From contig CP051243.1 of the NCBI GenBank assembly GCA_017795025.1, positions 2,814,897-2,878,896 on the forward strand: a stretch of DNA of 64,000 nucleotides, given 5' to 3'. Shown here one piece after another: positions 42,547 to 51,607 of the stretch (the first letter of the stretch is position 1; each line of letters opens with the position of its first letter). The translations under genes and the position numbers were made by a program. The DNA is from Flavobacteriales bacterium. GTDB lineage: Bacteria; Bacteroidota; Bacteroidia; Flavobacteriales; Schleiferiaceae. The notes beneath the pieces were generated by a model. The model searched no databases and was not told the origin of the DNA. It saw only the letters and a list, made by a program, of their open reading frames with translations.

Positions 42547-44039
42547 TGCGGAAGCTGAGTCTGGTTTTAATCTCCCTAGCGCTAATGGCTTGCAATAAGG
42601 AAAAGCCCGCGGCTGATATCGAAGTTTGGCAAAGCACTGCCCAAGGGGATAGATTGCTTAAACTCGAGCCCCAACAGGCTCCTGAAACCAGATTGGCCAT
42701 CAACCTGAAGCCCGAAACGCGATTTCAGGAAATCGATGGTTTTGGTGGAGCCCTTACCGAATCCAGCTCGCATTTACTGCAACAGCTTCCGGCCGAGCAA
42801 AGAGCCGAGGTGCTAAAGGCCTACTTTGATCCTAATGAAGGCGCTTATACCATTGCGCGCTTACATATTAATTCCTGCGACTTTTCCCTTAATTCCTACG
42901 ATTATATCGAAGAAGGGGATACCAGTTTAAGCACCTTCGACCTTGCGCCAGATCGAGAAGATATTATTCCCATTGCCCGGCAGGCTCTGGAAGCGGCTCA
43001 GGGTAATTTGCGCTTTTTTGCTTCTCCCTGGACCGCCTCTCCCTGGATGAAGGATAATAATGCTTGGTTTGGCGGTAAGCTCCTACCCGAGTACTACGAC
43101 CTCTGGGCGCGCTACTTTGTGCGCTACGCTCAGGAGTATCAAAAAGAAGGTATTCCCATTTGGGGCTTTACCGTAGAGAATGAACCTTTGGGCAATGATG
43201 CCAACTGGGAAAGCATGCATTTTAGTCCGGAAGAAATGGCCCACTTCGTGAAGCATTTCTTAGCTCCGCGACTGCAAGAAGCCGGCTTAGATGCCGAGAT
43301 TATGGTATACGATCAAAACCGCGGTGAGGAATTGGTGGAATGGGCCGAAGTGCTGCTTCAGGATGAAGAATTAAAGCCCTTGATTTTTGGCACCGCCGTA
43401 CATTGGTATACTAGTACTTTTAAATGGTTCCCCGAATCGCTTCAAGCCACGCATAAGCTGGCTCCGGAGAAGAAGATTTGGAATACCGAGGCTTGTGTAG
43501 ATGCCGAAGTACCCCATTGGCAAGATGATGCCTGGTATTGGAAAAAAGAAGCCACCGACTGGGGATATACCTGGGCGCCAGAGGAAGATAAAGCCGACCA
43601 CCCCAAGTACGTACCGGTTTATCGCTACGCTCGGGATATTATTGGCTGTTTAAATAATCGTGTATCCGCCTGGGTAGATTGGAACATCGTTTTAGATCGA
43701 GAGGGAGGACCTAATCATGCCTCCAATTGGTGTGTGGCCCCGGTAATTGCCGATACCACCGCGGGAGAGGTATACTTTACCCCCTTGTACGATGCCCTGC
43801 GTCATTTTAGTCATTTTATTAAACCGGGTGCCTATGCCATCGATTGGCGGGGAACTATTCCAGAGGGTCTTCACCTCTGCGCCGTTCAGAATCCGGATGG
43901 AAGCTTGATTATTCCTATCTTAAATACATCAAACCAAGATCTTTCATTTAGTTGGAAAATGGATTCCAAGTCCTTAGGCCAGAGTAGTATTCCTGCCGGT
44001 GCCTTACAAACACTTGTGATTCAGTTAAAGGAGCAATAG
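42546..44039 (+). CDS. GH30 family beta-glucanase lipoprotein (probable beta-1,6-glucanase)
   Basis: The 497-residue protein has a lipoprotein signal (Cys at 16) and a GH30 TIM barrel plus side beta-domain. The acid/base is E213 in T-V-E-N-E-P and the nucleophile E315 in W-N-T-E-A. Marine Bacteroidota use GH30 enzymes to remove beta-1,6-linked glucose branches from laminarin; that role is inferred from the locus. It lies between GH16 and the phosphorylase-like gene in one operon. Confidence 0.88.
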   Translation: MRKLSLVLISLALMACNKEKPAADIEVWQSTAQGDRLLKLEPQQAPETRLAINLKPETRFQEIDGFGGALTESSSHLLQQLPAEQRAEVLKAYFDPNEGAYTIARLHINSCDFSLNSYDYIEEGDTSLSTFDLAPDREDIIPIARQALEAAQGNLRFFASPWTASPWMKDNNAWFGGKLLPEYYDLWARYFVRYAQEYQKEGIPIWGFTVENEPLGNDANWESMHFSPEEMAHFVKHFLAPRLQEAGLDAEIMVYDQNRGEELVEWAEVLLQDEELKPLIFGTAVHWYTSTFKWFPESLQATHKLAPEKKIWNTEACVDAEVPHWQDDAWYWKKEATDWGYTWAPEEDKADHPKYVPVYRYARDIIGCLNNRVSAWVDWNIVLDREGGPNHASNWCVAPVIADTTAGEVYFTPLYDALRHFSHFIKPGAYAIDWRGTIPEGLHLCAVQNPDGSLIIPILNTSNQDLSFSWKMDSKSLGQSSIPAGALQTLVIQLKEQ

Positions 44040-44043
44040 TATT

Positions 44044-47000
44044 ATGATGCAGATTAAAATCGGCCAACAAAGCTTAAACGCCACCGAGGCTAATGTTGAA
44101 GGCGATTTCACAACTTTAAACGGTGTTGACTTTTACCGTATCAAGCGGGTAGATGAGATGCCTCCATTCTTTATGACTCTGGTGAGTCCCTTCGATCACT
44201 GGCTATTTATTGGTAGCAACGGGGGCCTATCAGCCGGAAGGCAAAACGCGGATAAAGCCTTATTCCCTTACTATACCGACGATAAGATTATTGACAATGC
44301 CGCTTTCACGGGTCCAAAAACGATTATTCGCTTACGCGATCCTCAAAATTCAGATTCGGCTTTCCTTTGGGAACCCTTTGATGATCGCGCCAAGGGAATG
44401 TACCGCATTGAGCGTAACCTCTACAAGAGTTTACGGGCCGAGCAATTGCATTTTGAAGAGATAAACCACGACCTCCAATTACGCTTTGCTTACCGCTGGT
44501 CTTTCTCTCAAAACTATGGCTTTGTGCGTCAGTGCTGGCTGGAGAACCTAGCCGATACCGAGCGGGATTTGGAATGCCTAGATGGCCTTGAAAATATTTT
44601 GCCTTTTGGGGTAGATGGCCTGATGCAAGATAGCCGCAGTAACCTGGTAGATGCTTACAAGAAGAACGAATTAGACCCCGAGAGTGGTCTCGCCATTTTT
44701 AGCCTAAGCTCCAATATTGTAGATAAGGCCGAGCCGAGCGAAGCCCTTCGCGCCAATGTAGTTTGGTCTACGGGTGCTAAGGAAGAACAATTGTTAAGTA
44801 GCCGTCAGGTAGAAAACTTCCGCATGGGAGGGGGCCTGGAAATGGAAACCTTTACCAAGGCTTCAAAAGCGGCTTACTTTGGCTTGCGCCGGATGCAACT
44901 TAAAGCCCAGGCCGGAAATAGCTGGTACGTAGTGGCCGATGTGGGTCTCTCTAGTGCAAAGGTGATTGATTTGCGCCACAAAATTATGGCCGAGGACCTC
45001 AGCGATGTTTTGGATGCGGAGATTAGAAATAGTCAGAACGAATTGGAAACCTTAGTGGCTAAGGCCGATGGTTTGCAATGTAGTGCCGATCGCTTGGTGC
45101 AAACACGTCACTATGGTAATGTGCTTTACAACATCATGCGTGGGGGAATTTTTGAAGAAACCTATCAACTGGATCGCAGCGACTTTAAAGATTACCTTAA
45201 AAAGAGCAATAAAGAATTATACGAGGGGCTAAGCGCCGAGCTCGAAGGCTTACCCGAGCAGTTTGATTACAACTGGTTACAGAATTGGTTGGTGGAAAAG
45301 GGCAATGCCGACTTACGCCGCTTAGGGGTTGAGTATTTACCCCTCAGTTTTAGCCGCCGTCACGGCGATCCTTCCCGACCTTGGAATCGCTTTAATATTC
45401 AGCGCTACAACCCCCGAGGCGAGCGTATCTTAAACTACGAAGGAAACTGGCGCGATATCTTCCAAAACTGGGAGGCCTTGGCGTATTCCTACCCTCGCTT
45501 TATAGAGGGCATGATTTTCAAGTTTTTAAACGCCTCCACCATTGATGGTTACAATCCTTATCGTATCGAAAAGAACGGTATCGACTGGGAGGTTATTGAA
45601 CCACATGACCCTTGGTCGTTTATCGGCTACTGGGGCGACCATCAGCTTATTTATTTACTGCGCTTACTGGAGCACTGCGAGGCCCATTATCCTGGGATGT
45701 TAAAAGCCATGACCAAGGAGTTTAGCTTTGTTTATGCCGATGTTCCTTATCGCATTAAGCCTTACACGGAGATTTTAAAGGACCCGCAGGATACCATCCT
45801 TTTTGATGAGGCCCAAAATCGAGCGGCTGATGCTCGCTACGCCAAAATAGGCACCGATGGAAAGCTAATATGGACCGAGGAGGGCAGTCCTCTGAGGGCG
45901 AACCTGGCGGAGAAGATTTTACTTACGGTCTTAACCAAGATGTCCAATTTAGTTCCGGGAGGTGGCGTGTGGATGAACACCCAACGTCCGGAATGGAACG
46001 ATGCCAATAATGCCCTCGTTGGAAACGGGCTTAGTATGGTAACCCTTTATTACCTGCGCCGTTTCATGCGCTTTATGGAAGGATGGTTAGCGGATCAAGA
46101 AGAAGATCTATACGTTAATGGGGCCCTTATGAATATGTTCCTTTCCGTTTCTGAAGTGGTAGAGGACTACTTCCAAAAGGAGACCTACACTGAGAAAGAA
46201 CGCAAGGACTTTGTAGACCGAATGGGGCAGGCTGGCGAGCGTTATCGCGAAGCGGCCTATAGCATGGACTTAGGGGCTTCCCAATCCTTGGGTATAATCG
46301 AATCCCGCGAGTTCTGTGCCCGCACGATTCGCATGCTCGACCGCTGGATTGCCGAGAACGAAAAAGACAATGGACTGTACCATGCCTATAATTTGCTGAA
46401 GCAATCCGAAAAAGGCCTGGAGCTGGAATACCTCTACGAAATGCTGGAAGGCCAGGTAGGTGTATTAACCTCCCAATATTTAAGCCCTGAGAAGGCGGTG
46501 AGTGTTTTAGATGGTTTAAAGGCCTCGGCGATGTTCCGAGCCGATCAATACTCCTACATGCTTTACCCCAACCGGGATTTGGGAACCTTCCTCGATAAAA
46601 ACAAGATTAAGGCCGCCAGCGTAGCGGGGAAAAAATTAAGTCCCTACCTACTCGAAAAAGACAGCTTAGGCGATTATCATTTCCGAGGACATTTTAATAA
46701 TGCTAAGGATTTAAAACAGGACCTTGAGCAATTAGCAGCGTCCGGTTACCAAGCGGAAGTGGAGGCCGAAACGCAATTTTGGCTTGATTTATACGAAGAC
46801 AATTTTGTACACCGGGCTTTTACCGGACGCTCTGGTACTTTCTATGGTTTTGAGGGCTTAGGCAGTATTTACTGGCATATGGTTTCTAAACTCCTTTTAG
46901 CCGTACAGGAGAATCTACGCTATGCTAAGAAGGTAAAGGCTTCGCCCGAAACAATTGGTCGATTAACGGATCACTACTACGAAATTAGAGCGGGTATTGG

Positions 47001-47457
47001 TGCCAATAAACCACCACAACTTTACGGAGCCTTCCCATTCGATGCCTATTCGCACACGCCATCCACCGCAGGTGCTAAGCAACCGGGTATGACCGGGCAG
47101 GTGAAGGAAGATATTATCAGCCGTTGGGCCGAGCTCGGAATGGAAGTGCAAAATGGTCAAATACACATTGATCCCTTCTTCTTGTCGGAGGACGAATTTT
47201 TAAAGGAGGAGCGTCAATTCCGCTACCTCGATGCCGAGGGCGTTTGGCAAGAGATTAGTCTTTCTGCCGGAGAATTAGCTTTTACCTATTGTTGTGTTCC
47301 TATCGTGTTTAAGCGAGCAGAGAAGCCGCAGCTTAGTATTAGCCTGGCCAATGGGGAAAGTGTAAAATTAGATGTACTGAAAGTTCCCGCAGCCCAAAGT
47401 GCGGAGATCTTTAAACGCAATAACCAAGTACGATTGATACGGGCTATGCTAGCCTAG
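44044..47457 (+). CDS. Large glycoside phosphorylase-like protein (GH94/GH149/GH161-related), probable beta-1,3-glucan phosphorylase
   Basis: The 1137-residue protein has no signal peptide and so is cytoplasmic. Its N-terminal beta-sandwich (about 1-300) and central (alpha/alpha)6-like helical region match the overall layout of inverting cellobiose/beta-glucan phosphorylases. The segment P-E650-W-N-D653-A-N-N-A is where the D-W-N-D catalytic aspartate motif of GH94 is expected. Families GH94, GH149 and GH161 all include beta-1,3-glucan phosphorylases, and size favours GH149 or GH161, but I cannot decide without a search. In the locus it would cleave imported oligosaccharides with phosphate to give glucose-1-phosphate. 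There is no GH3 enzyme beside it. Confidence 0.68.
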   Translation: MMQIKIGQQSLNATEANVEGDFTTLNGVDFYRIKRVDEMPPFFMTLVSPFDHWLFIGSNGGLSAGRQNADKALFPYYTDDKIIDNAAFTGPKTIIRLRDPQNSDSAFLWEPFDDRAKGMYRIERNLYKSLRAEQLHFEEINHDLQLRFAYRWSFSQNYGFVRQCWLENLADTERDLECLDGLENILPFGVDGLMQDSRSNLVDAYKKNELDPESGLAIFSLSSNIVDKAEPSEALRANVVWSTGAKEEQLLSSRQVENFRMGGGLEMETFTKASKAAYFGLRRMQLKAQAGNSWYVVADVGLSSAKVIDLRHKIMAEDLSDVLDAEIRNSQNELETLVAKADGLQCSADRLVQTRHYGNVLYNIMRGGIFEETYQLDRSDFKDYLKKSNKELYEGLSAELEGLPEQFDYNWLQNWLVEKGNADLRRLGVEYLPLSFSRRHGDPSRPWNRFNIQRYNPRGERILNYEGNWRDIFQNWEALAYSYPRFIEGMIFKFLNASTIDGYNPYRIEKNGIDWEVIEPHDPWSFIGYWGDHQLIYLLRLLEHCEAHYPGMLKAMTKEFSFVYADVPYRIKPYTEILKDPQDTILFDEAQNRAADARYAKIGTDGKLIWTEEGSPLRANLAEKILLTVLTKMSNLVPGGGVWMNTQRPEWNDANNALVGNGLSMVTLYYLRRFMRFMEGWLADQEEDLYVNGALMNMFLSVSEVVEDYFQKETYTEKERKDFVDRMGQAGERYREAAYSMDLGASQSLGIIESREFCARTIRMLDRWIAENEKDNGLYHAYNLLKQSEKGLELEYLYEMLEGQVGVLTSQYLSPEKAVSVLDGLKASAMFRADQYSYMLYPNRDLGTFLDKNKIKAASVAGKKLSPYLLEKDSLGDYHFRGHFNNAKDLKQDLEQLAASGYQAEVEAETQFWLDLYEDNFVHRAFTGRSGTFYGFEGLGSIYWHMVSKLLLAVQENLRYAKKVKASPETIGRLTDHYYEIRAGIGANKPPQLYGAFPFDAYSHTPSTAGAKQPGMTGQVKEDIISRWAELGMEVQNGQIHIDPFFLSEDEFLKEERQFRYLDAEGVWQEISLSAGELAFTYCCVPIVFKRAEKPQLSISLANGESVKLDVLKVPAAQSAEIFKRNNQVRLIRAMLA

Positions 47458-47494
47458 ATGTACGCACCTTTAAAGGTGAACTAAAATTAAGATA

Positions 47495-50400
47495 ATGACT
47501 AAGACCTCTATCCTAAAAACATGGATGCTTAGCTGTTTGATGCTACTTGGAGGTCTGGTTCAGGCTCAGGTAGTTCAAACAGGCGCAGGCTCCTACACGA
47601 CCAATTTCCCAGGCACAGATGCGGCGGGACGAAACGGCTACCCTGGTGGTAATCCCTTTGTAACTGGAGTGGCAGCGAATAAACCCGTGCCCACCAATGA
47701 GTGGTGGTCGCATAAGGTGAAGAACGCGCATTCCTCCAATCTCTTTAATTATCCCTTTACCCTAAAAACGGTAAATCAAGGATTGGTAGCCACTTATATT
47801 CCTTGGGGCCCAATCGACAATATCGAACCTGTGGTAGTGGGGGTTTCGGGCTTAAATGCCTCGGCGGCAAATGTTGCCGACCACGACGATTGGATGATTC
47901 GTTTGGATTGGCAAAGTGGAAACCGCCATTTTCAAGCACGAACCGGCGTAGGCATGCCTTTTTTGTATTTTGACAAGGACAGCAATAGCACCGCTCAGGT
48001 AGTGATTAATCAAGGGGCAGTAACCGACTCGGGCTCCTTCCTCATTGTTAAGGGAGTACGCAACGGAGCCGATTTTGTGATTTACGGCCCCTCAGGCAGT
48101 ACCTGGCAGAAAAGCGGAAACACCTATACCTCTAGTCTAAATGGCAAAAATTATTGGTCCTTACTTTTCCTGCCACCGGGAGGAAATGTCGATCAAAAGG
48201 CTTCCAATATGCGGAAGTATGCTTTTGTTTTTCCTACGCAATGTATTGCAGATTGGAACTATAATGAGCAAACCTCGGTTGTGCATACGGATTTTATCAT
48301 CCAAACCGAGGTAAAGGAAGGAACCGATACTTTATTCCTACAAGGTTTATTACCCCATCATTGGGATAATCTAGCCGCCGGAAGTATAGTAAATACCAAC
48401 CATGTATTCAGCACCGTACGGGGCGATTTAAAGTTAAGGGAAGGAAACGCCTTTGCGGTAGAAAACACCTTTCATGGCATCTTACCAACCTTACCCAATG
48501 TAAATTGCCGCAGTGCCAGTTTCGATCCTTCGGCACTACAAGAAAAAATTGACCTTCTAAAAAATGAAGGTTTAGCCACTTGGACCGACTCTTACAACGA
48601 GGGGCAGGCGATGAATCGCTTAATTCAGACGGCACGTATAGCCGAGCAAATTGGCGACACCTCTGCCTTAAACAGTATTTTACAAACCATTCAAAGCCGT
48701 TTAGAAGATTGGTTATCCTACCAATCTGGGGAGGTGGCCTTCCTGTTTTATTACAATCAAACTTGGGATGCGCTAATTGGTTATCCAGCCGGGCACGGGC
48801 AGGACGTTAATATTAATGATCACCATTTTCACTGGGGGTACTTTATTCATGCGGCCTCCTTTTTGGAGCAGTATAATCCGGGCTGGGCTTCTAATTGGGG
48901 ACCGATGATTCGGATATTGATTCGCGATGCAGCCAGCGCCGACCGTAGTGATAACCTTTTCCCCTACCTACGCAACTTTAGCCCCTATGCCGGGCATTGC
49001 TGGGCCAATGGCTTTGCGAGCTTCCCGCAGGGAAATGACCAGGAGTCAACCTCGGAGAGCATGCAGTTTAACTCCTCGCTTATTCACTGGGGAGCGGTAA
49101 CCGGTAACGATTCTATTCGCGATTTAGGAATTTACCTGTATACCACCGAGCAATCGGCGGTAGAGGAGTATTGGTTCGATATGCATCAGCGTAATTTTGG
49201 TGCCAATCAGCAATACGGTTTAGTCTCCCGCGTATGGGGGAATAGCTATGACAATGGCACCTTTTGGACCGCCGATATTGCCGCCTCCTATGGCATTGAG
49301 CTTTATCCTATTCACGGAGGCTCTTTGTATTTGGGTCATAACCCAACCTATGCCGCTTCCATTTGGTCGGAAATTGAACAGCATACCGGTATTTTAAGCA
49401 ATGCTCCCAATGTTAACCTTTGGCATGATATCATGTATCAGTATTTGGCCTTCACCGATCCGGATAAGGCCCTAAACCTTTACGATAATTACCCCAATCG
49501 CTCTTTAAAGTTTGGGGTTTCTGACGCCCAAACGTATTACTGGCTACATAGCATGAAAGTGCTTGGCACTCCAGATGCCGCGGTTACCGCCGACCATCCT
49601 TTGGCCGCCGCATTTATGGGCGATGGTAACCGGGTATACGTGGCTCAAAATTATGGTAGTAGTCCCCTAACCGTTAATTTTTCGGATGGACAGCAGCTTA
49701 CCGTTGCTCCCGGTAAATTGGGAACTTCTCTTGATGCCAATTTGGAAGGGGAACTCTCGGTTTTATTCGACCGGGCCTACACTTGGGGGAATGCCCAGCT
49801 AACTTTTAACCTGCAACAAGGCAGTCCCGACTATATGGTGCTTTATCAAAACGGCGACAGTATTGCCACCTTGCAACAAGCGCCTTATCAGTATACGGTA
49901 GACAGTCTGCCTGCCGGGGTGCATGGCTTTTATGTGCAGATGTATCAAGGTGCAAATTGTGCGGTATCTAACCTCGTGCATGTAACCGTAGGGGAACAAG
50001 TGCCTTACCATGGAACGCCAGCCTTGATTCCTGGGAGCATTTTTGCTGGGGAATACGATCTTTTCGAAGGAGGTTTTGCCAATGGAATTAGCTATCAAGA
50101 CCTAAGTCCGGGTAATAACGGGGACTTCCGCCTAAGCGAATGGGCAGATGCCTCTAACCATAATGCCGAAGGCGCGGTAGTAGGCTGGATAAACGCGGGT
50201 GAGTGGTTGGAGTTCACGGTGGATGTGCAGCAAGCAGGCAACTATGATGTAGATATTCGCTTTGCGAGTGGCAACAATGCCGGTGGTGGGCCTATGCGCA
50301 TCGAGTCGGATGGTCAGATCGTAAAATCCGGGATTAGCTTTAATTATACTTCCGACTGGAATACCTGGAATACCAAAACAGTTACTAATGTCCCGCTCAA

Positions 50401-51607
50401 GTCGGGGGAGCAAATTCTTCGCCTGTATTTCGAGTCGGGAGAATTTAATCTTGGAGAGCTCGACTTTAAACTCAGTAGCCCTTTAAATTACAATCAGCCT
50501 ATTGCCGATGCCGGACCTAATCAGGTGATTGTATTACCCACTAACCAAGCTAGTCTTGATGCAACAGCCAGTACGAACCCTGGCGGGGGATCTTTGAGCT
50601 ATTCCTGGACCCAAGTATATGGTCCTAGCGCCGCCGCTCCGGCAAGTCCTAATGCCGCCTTAAGTAGCCTTAGCAATTTGCAAAGAGGAGTGTATAAATA
50701 CCGTTTGCAAGTGGATAATGGTAGCTATCAGGATCAGGATGAGCTTTTCATTATTGTAGGTGATAATGCGAATGTTCCACCTACCGCTAGCTTTTTGGCA
50801 CCTGCGCAGGGAAGCCGCTTTTTTGAAGGGGAGCAAATGGATATTTTAGGCACGGCTAATGACCTAAACGATAGTGTTCAAAAGGTCGACTTTTACCTCA
50901 ATGGGCAGTTGGTGCAGTCGGTGGCCTCTCGGCCTTATAGTTTAAACTGGACGGCCGTTCTTGGGCCGGCCGAGTGGAAGTTATTGGCTTATGATTATCT
51001 GGGCGACTCCGCTTGGTCTGCACCCTTAAACTTGCAAATCGACACCGCACCATCCTGCGAAGGAAGCAGTCATAATGGGGATTTTAGTTGGAAGTTTTCG
51101 GCTGATGATAATAATCCGACCCTAACTTTTATTCCTTCTCAAACTGGTGTTGGCGTTCCCACCTGCATTTTATACTATGGCACCGACCCTAATGGCATGC
51201 CGGGCTATCCGGTAACGCCTAATGTGCCTTATCAAATCAACGCGTCCAAAGGAGATCACATCTATTTTTACTACACCTATTCCTTCCCTGGAGCAGGCGA
51301 ACGAAACAATGCGGCCCATAAAGACAGTTATGTGATTGGCACCTGTAGTGATATCGGTTTAGATCCCTATTGGGAACAAAAAGTTGAGGTTTATCCTAAT
51401 CCTACTCAAGGACAGATTAAGGTTGAGCTACCCTCGGCGGGAGCCCAATTAAGAATGTATGACGCTTGGGGAAGATTGGTATTGCAAAAGGACAATGCTG
51501 AATTACAGGAGCAGCTATCCTTCCCTTATCTAGGGGCCGGAATTTATTTCTTAAATGTTACTTATGAAGGCCATTCAGCGAATTACAAGATTATGCACCG
51601 GCCCTAA
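47495..51607 (+). CDS. Modular GH81 endo-beta-1,3-glucanase with CBM6, CBM56 and T9SS sorting domain
   Basis: The 1370-residue protein has a signal peptide (1-24) and a GH81 catalytic domain from about 25 to 720. The domain shows P-T-N-E-W-W-S near 66, D442-H-H-F-H-W-G-Y and N-D-Q-E517-S-T-S-E521, the family's acidic pair. After an Ig-like segment come a CBM6-like module (about 840-990), a PKD-like domain (about 1000-1090) and an Ig-like domain (about 1095-1185). A module of about 1190-1285 with N-G-D-F-S-W-K-F and Y-F-Y-Y-T-Y resembles CBM56, a beta-1,3-glucan binder. A T9SS sorting domain (Y-P-N-P) closes it. It is probably a secreted or cell-surface enzyme acting on insoluble laminarin. 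Confidence 0.87.
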   Translation: MTKTSILKTWMLSCLMLLGGLVQAQVVQTGAGSYTTNFPGTDAAGRNGYPGGNPFVTGVAANKPVPTNEWWSHKVKNAHSSNLFNYPFTLKTVNQGLVATYIPWGPIDNIEPVVVGVSGLNASAANVADHDDWMIRLDWQSGNRHFQARTGVGMPFLYFDKDSNSTAQVVINQGAVTDSGSFLIVKGVRNGADFVIYGPSGSTWQKSGNTYTSSLNGKNYWSLLFLPPGGNVDQKASNMRKYAFVFPTQCIADWNYNEQTSVVHTDFIIQTEVKEGTDTLFLQGLLPHHWDNLAAGSIVNTNHVFSTVRGDLKLREGNAFAVENTFHGILPTLPNVNCRSASFDPSALQEKIDLLKNEGLATWTDSYNEGQAMNRLIQTARIAEQIGDTSALNSILQTIQSRLEDWLSYQSGEVAFLFYYNQTWDALIGYPAGHGQDVNINDHHFHWGYFIHAASFLEQYNPGWASNWGPMIRILIRDAASADRSDNLFPYLRNFSPYAGHCWANGFASFPQGNDQESTSESMQFNSSLIHWGAVTGNDSIRDLGIYLYTTEQSAVEEYWFDMHQRNFGANQQYGLVSRVWGNSYDNGTFWTADIAASYGIELYPIHGGSLYLGHNPTYAASIWSEIEQHTGILSNAPNVNLWHDIMYQYLAFTDPDKALNLYDNYPNRSLKFGVSDAQTYYWLHSMKVLGTPDAAVTADHPLAAAFMGDGNRVYVAQNYGSSPLTVNFSDGQQLTVAPGKLGTSLDANLEGELSVLFDRAYTWGNAQLTFNLQQGSPDYMVLYQNGDSIATLQQAPYQYTVDSLPAGVHGFYVQMYQGANCAVSNLVHVTVGEQVPYHGTPALIPGSIFAGEYDLFEGGFANGISYQDLSPGNNGDFRLSEWADASNHNAEGAVVGWINAGEWLEFTVDVQQAGNYDVDIRFASGNNAGGGPMRIESDGQIVKSGISFNYTSDWNTWNTKTVTNVPLKSGEQILRLYFESGEFNLGELDFKLSSPLNYNQPIADAGPNQVIVLPTNQASLDATASTNPGGGSLSYSWTQVYGPSAAAPASPNAALSSLSNLQRGVYKYRLQVDNGSYQDQDELFIIVGDNANVPPTASFLAPAQGSRFFEGEQMDILGTANDLNDSVQKVDFYLNGQLVQSVASRPYSLNWTAVLGPAEWKLLAYDYLGDSAWSAPLNLQIDTAPSCEGSSHNGDFSWKFSADDNNPTLTFIPSQTGVGVPTCILYYGTDPNGMPGYPVTPNVPYQINASKGDHIYFYYTYSFPGAGERNNAAHKDSYVIGTCSDIGLDPYWEQKVEVYPNPTQGQIKVELPSAGAQLRMYDAWGRLVLQKDNAELQEQLSFPYLGAGIYFLNVTYEGHSANYKIMHRP